From Phytoactinopolyspora halophila (GTDB lineage: Bacteria; Actinomycetota; Actinomycetes; Jiangellales; Jiangellaceae), in contig NZ_QMIG01000001.1 in NCBI RefSeq assembly GCF_003287285.1, positions 372,001 through 436,000 of the forward strand: a stretch of 64,000 nucleotides of DNA. The letters are read 5' to 3'. The position numbers and the translations under genes were made by a program. A model generated the notes under the pieces. It saw only the letters and a list, made by a program, of their open reading frames with translations, made no database searches and was not told where the DNA came from. Below are positions 16,880 through 24,875 of the stretch, piece after piece. The stretch's first letter is position 1. Each line of letters starts with the position of its first letter.

Positions 16880-17870
16880 GATCAGCGGCGTCGAAGGCAT
16901 CAGCCGTCACGGACGTGAGCTCCAGCCACGATGCCTCGTCGGGTGTGAACCATCGGACGGCTTGGGTGGATCCACCCGCCTCGACGACGGTCAACGGTCG
17001 CGGATCGTCGACCACCACGTCGTAGTAAGGGCGCACGCCGTGCCAGTCGATCGGGAAGCCTTCCGGCCCCACCTGCTCCGCCTCGTGATGGCTGGCCACG
17101 CCCAGGAGCTCGCGGACGCGGCCGAGCTGGGCGGTCTCCTCCTCGAGCTCGCGCAGCAGCGCCTGGGTCGGCTGCTCACCGAAGTCGGTGCCGCCGCCGG
17201 GCAGGTGCCATTTCCCGGCGCCGGGATATCCATCAGCGATCTGGGTCAGCAAGACCCGCCCCTCGAGATCACGGACCAGCCCGTAAGCGGCGAACCGCTG
17301 GACCGTCGGACGCCCGTCCGGCGCTTCGACGATGTGAAATCCGGGCAGTTCCGGCATCTCCTCCGGCGGCAGGTCGACCGCCGAGAGCGGCAGCTTCAAC
17401 GCCTGCGCGGCGAACGGGCGCAGCTGGACCGTGGCGGCCTCGCGGCGCTCCATCCACGCGACCGCATCCACCATCGGCGACGACGAGTACAGGGCAGCTC
17501 TGCGCACGGCGTCGTCACCGCCGGGGCCACGCCCGCCCATGCTCATCATGCCGTCACCGGCAGAGGCGGGGCTCGAACTGAAGATGATCCGGTCCGTGTG
17601 CAGCGTTACACCGCGATGCCGCAGCTCGCGAGTATCTGCCATGACGTCAAATACCGTGTGTGCGTGCAGCGAGACCCCCGTCTCCGTCATCGCTTCCCGC
17701 GCTGCGGCGTCCTGCGGATCTTCGCCCTGCAACACGCTACCTCCCGGCAACGTCCACACGCCGGGCGTGCCAGACTCGGCGGACTCGCGGATCAGCAGGA
17801 TCCGGCCGCTCTCGTCGGAGCAGATCGCGTACGCGGCGATGCGACGTACCGGGGTCAGCTCAACCGTCAC
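16836..17870 (-). CDS. Protein with two Nudix hydrolase domains
   Basis: A 344-residue protein with two Nudix boxes. The first (about 43-66, GGSVLQGEDPQDAAAREAMT) ends TET instead of the usual EET, so one metal ligand may be missing. The second (about 220-243, GGGTDFGEQPTQALLRELEE) is complete. Between them is a Gly/Met-rich insert (MMSMGGRGPGGDD). It presumably hydrolyses a nucleoside-diphosphate-linked compound; substrate unknown. A 51-bp gap separates it from adnB downstream of it on the same strand. Confidence 0.82.
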   Translation of the reverse strand: MTVELTPVRRIAAYAICSDESGRILLIRESAESGTPGVWTLPGGSVLQGEDPQDAAAREAMTETGVSLHAHTVFDVMADTRELRHRGVTLHTDRIIFSSSPASAGDGMMSMGGRGPGGDDAVRRAALYSSSPMVDAVAWMERREAATVQLRPFAAQALKLPLSAVDLPPEEMPELPGFHIVEAPDGRPTVQRFAAYGLVRDLEGRVLLTQIADGYPGAGKWHLPGGGTDFGEQPTQALLRELEEETAQLGRVRELLGVASHHEAEQVGPEGFPIDWHGVRPYYDVVVDDPRPLTVVEAGGSTQAVRWFTPDEASWLELTSVTADAFDAADLTSGIPRRRPSPRQ

Positions 17871-17921
17871 GGAAGGTTAGTGTTCCGGTAAACGCCGCAA
17901 AGATCAATACGTGTCTCGGAG

Positions 17922-20900
17922 TCAGGACGGCTCCTCGGCCACCGGGACCTCCCTGACCAGCGTTTCCAGCGCCAATTCGTCCAGCAGATCGACGGGGCGC
18001 AAGGTCAGGTTCTCCCGGACATAGTGGAAGGCGGCACCGACTCGCTCGAGCGGAAGGCCCCGGAGCCGGGCGAACGCCAGCCGGTAGGCCGCCAGTTGCA
18101 CGGCCTTCGCGGATTCATCGTCGGCATCACGTGGCGGGCTTCCCGTCTTCCAGTCCACGACCTCGATGCCACCGGCGCCGTCTCCGAAGACCGCGTCCAC
18201 CCGGCCGCGCAGCAGCACGCCGGCCACGAACAGCTCGAACGGCGCCTCCACCTCGATCGGCGTCCGCTGGGCCCAATCCGAGGCGAGAAACGCTTCTTGC
18301 AGGGCGGAGATCTCCTGGTCGGGCGCGCTTCCCTCATCGAATGAGCCGGGCATTTCCTCGATGTCCAGGAGCCGTGGTGCGCCCCAGCGCGTCTCCAGCC
18401 AGGCGTGGAAGAGCGTGCCCCGGCGGGCCAGCGGGGCCGGTGCGCGGGGCACGGGACGGCGCAACGTCCGGGCCAGCTCCTCGGGGTCGTGTCGTAGCTG
18501 GACAAGCTGCGACACGGAGAGCTGCTGGGGAAGTTCGACCTGCACCGCGCCGGTACGGCGCTGCCGCTCCCGTTCGGCCAGCAACCGCTCGACGTCGTCG
18601 TCCCATTCGGCCATCGCCGCAGCCGTTTCCAGGTCCATCGCACCTTTTGCGGCCTCGCGCACCAGCTGCGCACCACTCTCCAGAGCCGGCCGGCGCACGC
18701 CCAGCGGATCGTAGGGCCACTGCCAGGTTTGCTCGTTCTCGGCGAGCGGATGGGTCGTTCCCGCGTCCTCGACCCAGGGCCCGATCTCGCCCGAACCCGT
18801 TCGGCAGGCATTCCAGATCTCCAGGAGGAACGGCGACGGCTCTCGCGGGCGGGTGGTGTCGTCCCAGCGGTATCCGCTGCACACCAGGAGTTCGCGGGCC
18901 CGCGTCACCGCCACGTAGGCGAGCCGGCGCTCTTCGAGCCGCGCCGCCTCACCGGCATCGTGGAAGAACCGTTCCAGCGCTTCTTTCACTTCTTTCTGGT
19001 TCGCAGCTCCCGCGACGTCGTACGAGGGCAGCGCACCGGCATCGCCGCGAAGGGGGTAGGGAAGCTCGCCCGGATCGCCGAGCCACGCCTTCGCCTTCTC
19101 GGTGCTGCTCGGAAAGACGCCCTCGACCAGGCCGGTGACGAACACCGCGTCCCATTCGAGGCCCTTCGCGCCATGGACCGTGAGCACCTGCACCCGGTCC
19201 CCGGACACCTCCACCTCGCCGGGTTCCAGGCCACGCTCGGCCGTCTCGGCCGCATCCAGATACGCCAGGAACGCCGACAGGCCCGTGGCCTGCCCGGTGC
19301 CTTCGAACTCCGCGGTGACGTCCAGGAAGCGATCGAGGTTGGCCCGCCCGATGGGCCCCTCGCGGGCCGCCACCTCGACGTCGAGCCCGAGGGTCCGCTC
19401 CACATCGTGGACCAGCTCGGTCAGGGACTGGCCAGCGCGCTGGCGCAACCCGCGCAGTTCGGCGGCCAGTGCCGACAACCGCTGATATCCGGCTTCGGAG
19501 AACCACTCCGGGCCGGGAAGGGCGTCCAGCGCGTCGACGATGCTCAGCTCGTCGATCTCGTCGCTGACGACCATCTCCGCATCGTTCTCGTTGCCCGGCT
19601 CCGATCCGTCCCCCGTTTCCAGCAGCGCTCCGGCTCCGTGCGCTGCCGCCAGGCCACGCTCGGACACCGGCGCACCCCGGCGGCGCGCCCACCGGGCCAG
19701 CGCGTCGAGGTCCCGGGCCCCGATTCGCCAGCGGGATCCGGTGAGCAGCCGCATCAGGGCGTCGCCCCGGCCCGGGTCGGCGATCACCCGGAGGGTGGCG
19801 ACGATGTCGCTGACCTCCGGTGTGGTGAGCAACCCGCCGACACCCACGACCTCCACCGGAAGCTCCACGGCGCGCAGGGCGGCGTCCAGGCGGGGAATCT
19901 GACTACGAGTCCGAACCAGCACGGCCACGGTGCGGCCCGGCGACGACGCGTCCCAGAACGCGCGTGCCCGCCGTGCCACGTCCATGGCTTCGTCGTCCGC
20001 TGTCAGGTGCAAGCATGCGGTGACGTCGCGCCCCGGTGATCCACCGAACGCGCTCAGCTCCGGCACGTCCAGGCCCCGCGCTCGCAGTGGGGCGGCGAGC
20101 TGGTTGGCTACGGTCAGGATCCGTTGCCCGTTGCGGAAGCTGACCGTGAGGGAGTCGATGCGCGGCGGCGCACCGCTCTCGTCCCGGAAATGTTCCCGGA
20201 ACGACGCGAGCGTCCCGGCGCTTGCCCCTCGCCATCCGTAGATCGACTGGCACGGGTCGCCCACGGCGGTGACCGGGTGGCCACCTCCGAACAGGGCGCG
20301 CAGCAGCACCAGCTGGGTGTGGCTCGTGTCCTGGTACTCGTCCAGCAAGACCACCCGGTAGGTACCACGCTCGGTGTCGGCCACCTCGGGAAACGTTCCC
20401 GCCAGGGTCGCCGCCAGTGCGGCCTGATCGGCGAAGTCGACTACCTCGGCCAACCGTTTACGCTCCCGGAACGCTTCAACGATCGGCAGCATCGCCGCCC
20501 GCGCATCCTGTACCGCCAGTGCCTTGGCGACGTCAGCGTAGATGTCGGCCCTGGTCCGCTGCCCCTCTGCACGCGGCCGCGCGGCCACCTGCTCTCGCAA
20601 CTCGCGGGTAAAGCTGCGCACCTGCTCGGCGTCCACCAGGTGCCCCGAGAGTTCCGCGTGCAGCGCGAGCACCTTGCCGACCACGGTGGATGGCGCGTAT
20701 TCGACGTCGTCCATGGGACCGTCGTACGTCGCCACCGCACGCTGCGCGAACTGCCAGGCCTCCGCCTCGGTGATCAGCCGGGCGCCCGGCTCGCGGCCCA
20801 GCCGGAGCGCGTGTTCGGAGACGATCCGACCCGCGTAGGCGTCGTACGTGGACACCGTGGGCTCTCCGTCAAGCAGGCCCGCGTCCGGGTCGATAACGCC

Positions 20901-21173
20901 CCTGGCCGCCAGCTGCGCCAGCCGCCTCCGGATCCGGGCCGCGAGCTCGCGTGCGGCCTTGCGAGTGAAGGTGAGCCCGAGCACCTGATCGGGGCGGACG
21001 AGATCGTTGGCTACCAGCCAGACGACCCGCGCGGCCATGGTTTCGGTCTTCCCCGAACCGGCACCCGCGATGATCATTCCCGGTCCGAACGGTGCGGAGA
21101 TCGCCGCCGACTGCTCGGGAGTCGGCTCCGGCTGCTCCAGGCGTCGCGCCAGATCACCAGGGCTGAATCTCAT
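17922..21173 (-). CDS. adnB: AdnB subunit of the AdnAB helicase-nuclease
   Basis: A 1083-residue UvrD-type motor with a C-terminal RecB-family nuclease. Walker A AGAGSGKTET is near 36, Walker B DEYQDTSHTQ near 280, SFRNGQRILTVANQL near 345 and VTRARELLVC near 755. The nuclease motif GIEVVDWKTG is near 1020. AdnAB resects double-strand breaks in mycobacteria and other actinomycetes. The ATG at 21173 overlaps the adnA stop by four bases (ATGA), giving coupled expression in the order adnA-adnB; an upstream in-frame start at 21239 would overlap adnA more deeply and is rejected. Length matches mycobacterial AdnB. Confidence 0.92.
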   Translation of the reverse strand: MRFSPGDLARRLEQPEPTPEQSAAISAPFGPGMIIAGAGSGKTETMAARVVWLVANDLVRPDQVLGLTFTRKAARELAARIRRRLAQLAARGVIDPDAGLLDGEPTVSTYDAYAGRIVSEHALRLGREPGARLITEAEAWQFAQRAVATYDGPMDDVEYAPSTVVGKVLALHAELSGHLVDAEQVRSFTRELREQVAARPRAEGQRTRADIYADVAKALAVQDARAAMLPIVEAFRERKRLAEVVDFADQAALAATLAGTFPEVADTERGTYRVVLLDEYQDTSHTQLVLLRALFGGGHPVTAVGDPCQSIYGWRGASAGTLASFREHFRDESGAPPRIDSLTVSFRNGQRILTVANQLAAPLRARGLDVPELSAFGGSPGRDVTACLHLTADDEAMDVARRARAFWDASSPGRTVAVLVRTRSQIPRLDAALRAVELPVEVVGVGGLLTTPEVSDIVATLRVIADPGRGDALMRLLTGSRWRIGARDLDALARWARRRGAPVSERGLAAAHGAGALLETGDGSEPGNENDAEMVVSDEIDELSIVDALDALPGPEWFSEAGYQRLSALAAELRGLRQRAGQSLTELVHDVERTLGLDVEVAAREGPIGRANLDRFLDVTAEFEGTGQATGLSAFLAYLDAAETAERGLEPGEVEVSGDRVQVLTVHGAKGLEWDAVFVTGLVEGVFPSSTEKAKAWLGDPGELPYPLRGDAGALPSYDVAGAANQKEVKEALERFFHDAGEAARLEERRLAYVAVTRARELLVCSGYRWDDTTRPREPSPFLLEIWNACRTGSGEIGPWVEDAGTTHPLAENEQTWQWPYDPLGVRRPALESGAQLVREAAKGAMDLETAAAMAEWDDDVERLLAERERQRRTGAVQVELPQQLSVSQLVQLRHDPEELARTLRRPVPRAPAPLARRGTLFHAWLETRWGAPRLLDIEEMPGSFDEGSAPDQEISALQEAFLASDWAQRTPIEVEAPFELFVAGVLLRGRVDAVFGDGAGGIEVVDWKTGSPPRDADDESAKAVQLAAYRLAFARLRGLPLERVGAAFHYVRENLTLRPVDLLDELALETLVREVPVAEEPS

Positions 21174-24100
21174 GGTGTCACCTGGGCCCCTTCCGGAAAG
21201 ACGGGGCACGACGGGCGAGCCGGGCAGAATCCGCACCACGCGCCACGCCGGGCATGAAACACCTGCTGGGCCATACCTTCAGCCGTTTCCTCCACCAGGC
21301 GCAGGCCCCACCGCGGGTCTTCGGAATCCGACAGCGGTGGCTGCCGCTGCTCCTTGGCCCGTCCCTTCGACGCCTTGCCGAGCTGTACGAGGCTGGCCCC
21401 ACCGGACCGGCGTTCGCCACCGCTCGCGTCGTCGAACGCGCCACTCTCGACAGCCACCTGGTAGACCGCGAGCTGCGCGTGCTCGTCGACCTCGGTTGCC
21501 GTCGGTGCGTTCTTGCCGGTCTTGTAGTCGACGACGACCAGCCGGCCGTCGGCGTCGGCGTCCAGCCGGTCGACCCGGCCGACCAGACGGGCACGGCCAA
21601 TGGTGGCGTCGAAGTCCAGCTCCACCCCGACCAATCTGCGCGGGTTCTCTTTGAGCCAGCGAGCCAGCAACCGCACCATCTCCTGCGCCCGGGCGTACTC
21701 GCGCTCGGCGGCCCAACCTTCCCCGACGTCGATCCGGGGCCACGCGCGGTCGAGTTCGTCGAGGAGCTCTTCCTCCGACCAGGAGTTCGTCACTGCCCCC
21801 TCGGCGAGATCGTGTACGAGGGAGCCCAGGCCCGCGCGCGTCATGTCCGAGTCGGTCGCCCCGCACGACTTGAGCAGCCAGCGCAGCTCGCAGCGATTGA
21901 ATTCGTCGATCTTGGACGGGGACACCCGGATCTGCGCACCGTCGTCCACCAACGCGGCCTCGGTGGACAGCTCGCGCAGCCCATACCACTGGTGCGGGTC
22001 GGCCTGGCGGACACCTTCGGCGGAGAGGCGGGCCAGATGCGCCGCGGCCGCGTGCCGCCGCGGTGGCGCCTCGGTCTGGTCACAGGCCACCTGACGCAGC
22101 TCGGCGACCAGGGACGGCAGGTCGAGACCGCGCCGGGGACCCTCGACGGGGCGATCCGGCGGGGCGTCGGCAGGCAGCGGGTCGAGATCGTCGAGAAAGC
22201 GCGAGGGCTGCTCGTCCTCGTTCGAAACGGCCGTGACCACGAGCTCGCTGCGAGCCCGGGTGAGGGCGACATAGAACAATCGCCGCTCCTCCGCGAGCCG
22301 CGCGCTGGCCCGCGTCACCGGCGACGGATCCCGATCCGCCACGAGGTCGACGAGTTCCTCGGTGCCGAGCAGGCTCCCCCGGTCACGCAGGTCCGGCCAA
22401 GTTCCCTCCTGGACGCCAGCGACCGCCACGACGTCCCATTCCAGGCCCTTGGCCGCATGCGCCGTGACGATACTGACCGCATCCGTCGACGGCGCGTGCC
22501 TCGCGCTCGCCCCCAGCGAGTCCGACGGAATCTGCTGACCCCGGATGTGCTCGAGGAAGCCTTCGGGTCCCGCCCCGGGCATCCGGTCGACGTACCGGGC
22601 AGCAGCGTCGAAGAGGGCCAGCACGGCGTCGAGATCGCGATCGGCGCGCTGGCCGGATGGACCGTCGCCCAGCGCCTGACGCGCCCAGCGCTGGGACACA
22701 CCCGACGCCGACCACACGGCCCACAACACGTCCTCGGCCGTCGCGCCCGGCTCGACGGCAGCGTTCCGGCCGGCCGAGATGAGATGCGCGATCCGCGCGG
22801 CAGGGGCCACCGCGTCGTCGTCGAGTGGCGCGAGCGTCACCGGCTGCTCGATCGCCTCGACGATCAGCTCGCTCGACGCGCGCCCGCCTCCGGACATCAG
22901 CTCGTGCCGGCGCAACTCCTGGCGCAACCGGCGCAGCGCCAGCGGGTCGGCGCCGCCGAAAACCCCGGTCACCAGATCGAAGGCACAATCCGCGTCGAGG
23001 GTGCGCTCGCCGGCCGCGAGCTCGACGATCGTCAGCAGCGCGCGGACGGCCGGCTGCTCGACGAGCGGGACCTCTTCGAGCTGGACCGACGTCGGGACTC
23101 CCGCACCGTGAAGCGCCCTGCGCAACACCGGGATCGTCGTCGCCGCGCGCACCAGAACCGCCATCGACGACCACGGCACGTCCCGCTTGAGATGCGCCTC
23201 ACGCAGATGTGCCGCGATGAACGAGGCTTCCTGGTTCGCGCTGCCCAGCACGTGCACGGACGCCCGTCCGGCTTGCTCGGGGTCGGCGGCATGCAGGTGC
23301 CGGTGAGTATGCGGCCCGCCGAGCCGCATCGCCACCCGGCGGGTAGCGGAGAGCAGGTCGGGACCGCACCGCCGGGACGTGGTCAGGGCGTAGACGGCCG
23401 CCTCCGTGCCGTCGGCGTTGCGAAATCGCTCGGGAAATCGCCGGATGCCATCGACCTCCGCGCCGCGGAACCCGTAGATCGACTGGTCCGGATCGCCGAC
23501 GACCAGCAGATCCCGGCCCCCTCCGGCGAGGAGACCGAGCAGTTCCTCCTGAGCTGGATCGGAATCCTGATACTCGTCGACGACGATGAACCCGCGCGTG
23601 TCGCGCTCGCCGGCCAGCAGTTCGGGATCGTCGCGAAGCAGCCCCGAGGCAGAGCGCACCAGCTCGGCCTGATCGTAGGACGGCGGTTTGCGTAGCGCGG
23701 TGACGCCCGAATACTGGTGAGCGAACCGGGCTGCGGCGATCCAATCGTCACGCCCGCGCTGGCGCCCGATGGCATCCAGATCGTCGGGGCTCAGTCCCCG
23801 CTCGACCGCCCGCATGAGCAGCTCCCGCAGTTCTCGGGCGAACCCGCGAGTCAAGAGGGCCTGCTGCAGCCGTCCGGGCCAGTACCCGGCTCCGAGCTCC
23901 TCGACATCGCCCCGGAGCATGTCCCTGATCAGCAGATCCTGTTCAGCACCCGAAATGAGCCGCGGCGTCGGCTCTCCCGACTGCACGGACTCCCGGCGTA
24001 ATAGGCCGAACGCGTACGAGTGGAACGTCCGGGCCAGGGGTTCGCGGACGGTCCGGCCCAGCCGCCGCGCGATCCGATCTCGCAGGGCGACTGCCGCTCG

Positions 24101-24334
24101 GCGGCTGAACGTGAGCACGAGGATCTGCTCGGGGTCGAGCCCGCCGTGTTCGACCCGATGCACGACCGCTTCAACCAGCGTCGTCGTCTTGCCCGTGCCC
24201 GGGCCCGCCAGGGCGAGCAGGGGCCCACCTCGATGTTCGACGACCCGCCGCTGCGAGTCGTCGAGCACGGGGGCAGGCTCATCCGCACGTTCCCGGCGAA
24301 CCAGCTGTACGGCCGGGCTGGAGGCCGCCGGCAT
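21170..24334 (-). CDS. adnA: AdnA subunit of the AdnAB helicase-nuclease
   Basis: A 1054-residue protein. The motor domain has Walker A LAGPGTGKTTTL near 42, DEYQDSDPAQEELL near 255 and VALTRARSELVV near 705. The C-terminal nuclease motif is LVVVDYKTGK near 930. Four cysteines (C in NRCELRWLL near 822, then the C-terminal cluster WCGFC and SCPVF) match the Fe-S staple of AddB/AdnA-type nucleases. It pairs with AdnB in double-strand-break resection. The 3' end of the coding sequence overlaps the adnB start. It begins about 55 bp from a long hairpin repeat that separates it from the alkyltransferase-like gene. Confidence 0.92.
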   Translation of the reverse strand: MPAASSPAVQLVRRERADEPAPVLDDSQRRVVEHRGGPLLALAGPGTGKTTTLVEAVVHRVEHGGLDPEQILVLTFSRRAAVALRDRIARRLGRTVREPLARTFHSYAFGLLRRESVQSGEPTPRLISGAEQDLLIRDMLRGDVEELGAGYWPGRLQQALLTRGFARELRELLMRAVERGLSPDDLDAIGRQRGRDDWIAAARFAHQYSGVTALRKPPSYDQAELVRSASGLLRDDPELLAGERDTRGFIVVDEYQDSDPAQEELLGLLAGGGRDLLVVGDPDQSIYGFRGAEVDGIRRFPERFRNADGTEAAVYALTTSRRCGPDLLSATRRVAMRLGGPHTHRHLHAADPEQAGRASVHVLGSANQEASFIAAHLREAHLKRDVPWSSMAVLVRAATTIPVLRRALHGAGVPTSVQLEEVPLVEQPAVRALLTIVELAAGERTLDADCAFDLVTGVFGGADPLALRRLRQELRRHELMSGGGRASSELIVEAIEQPVTLAPLDDDAVAPAARIAHLISAGRNAAVEPGATAEDVLWAVWSASGVSQRWARQALGDGPSGQRADRDLDAVLALFDAAARYVDRMPGAGPEGFLEHIRGQQIPSDSLGASARHAPSTDAVSIVTAHAAKGLEWDVVAVAGVQEGTWPDLRDRGSLLGTEELVDLVADRDPSPVTRASARLAEERRLFYVALTRARSELVVTAVSNEDEQPSRFLDDLDPLPADAPPDRPVEGPRRGLDLPSLVAELRQVACDQTEAPPRRHAAAAHLARLSAEGVRQADPHQWYGLRELSTEAALVDDGAQIRVSPSKIDEFNRCELRWLLKSCGATDSDMTRAGLGSLVHDLAEGAVTNSWSEEELLDELDRAWPRIDVGEGWAAEREYARAQEMVRLLARWLKENPRRLVGVELDFDATIGRARLVGRVDRLDADADGRLVVVDYKTGKNAPTATEVDEHAQLAVYQVAVESGAFDDASGGERRSGGASLVQLGKASKGRAKEQRQPPLSDSEDPRWGLRLVEETAEGMAQQVFHARRGAWCGFCPARPSCPVFPEGAQVTP

Positions 24335-24387
24335 GACTCACCTCCCGCCTGATGCCTCGGATGCCAACCTCCCCATTCTGCCCACCC

Positions 24388-24452
24388 CTCTCCGCTGATC
24401 ATGAACACTAGCCGTCTTCATGGATCGGCTAGTGTTCGTGATCAGCGGAGGG
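24388..24452. repeat. Long inverted repeat, dispersed family A, copy 1
   Basis: A hairpin with arms of about 24 bp: tccgctgatcatgaacac continuing to 24414 pairs with 24425-24449, with one internal mismatch and a 10-nt loop. It overlaps the 3' end of the alkyltransferase-like gene and lies just upstream of adnA. Its core TGATCATGAACACTA is shared with copies at 47.5 and 50.8 kb. It may also act as a terminator for the upstream gene, but there is no T-tract. Confidence 0.85.
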
Positions 24453-24752
24453 GCGCCAGGAGGCATGACGCATGTCCACGCGGGTACCGTCGGTTACTAG
24501 TGGTGTTCCCTCAGCAACGAGCTCGCGCAGGGCCGCCACCTCACGTCCAGGTGGCAGGCGCCCCGAGGCGGTCACCACGCGCCACCATGGCACCGACGCT
24601 CCGAAAGCCGCCATGACCGCACCCACCTGCCGGGGTCCACCGCGCCCGAGACGTGCTCCCACAACTTCGGCGACCGCGCCGTAGGCCATCGCCCGTCCGG
24701 GCGGAATCCGCTCTACCAGGCTCAACACGGATTCAACGTATTCGTCGTCCAC
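24429..24752 (-). CDS. Alkyltransferase-like (ATL) protein, MGMT family without active-site Cys
   Basis: A 107-residue protein of MGMT DNA-binding-domain type: IPPGRAMAYGAVAEVVGARLGRGGPRQVGAVM matches the helix-turn-helix region. Where methyltransferases have PCHRV, this protein has PWWRVV, so it cannot accept an alkyl group. ATL proteins bind O6-alkylguanine and hand lesions to nucleotide excision repair. The GTG at 24752 has AGGAGG 11 nt upstream; the longer frame to 24908 is unsupported. From memory the M. tuberculosis MGMT-like Rv3204 lies near adnAB in the same way. The last codons (DHEH) fall in the hairpin repeat. Confidence 0.85.
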   Translation of the reverse strand: MDDEYVESVLSLVERIPPGRAMAYGAVAEVVGARLGRGGPRQVGAVMAAFGASVPWWRVVTASGRLPPGREVAALRELVAEGTPLVTDGTRVDMRHASWRPSADHEH

Positions 24753-24875
24753 CTTTTCAACGACCTCCTCATCACAATCCGCGGGTCGCCAGCACCTTGT
24801 GAGCACTTGACATGCGACGATCAGACTGACATGGCGGACATCAACGCGGCGGCACGTGCACAGGGAGGCTCGAAC

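Noticed and set aside
21170-24334. A phage-defence helicase-nuclease rather than AdnA
   Set aside because: Length, gene order, ATGA coupling to adnB and mycobacterial-like neighbourhood match housekeeping AdnAB.
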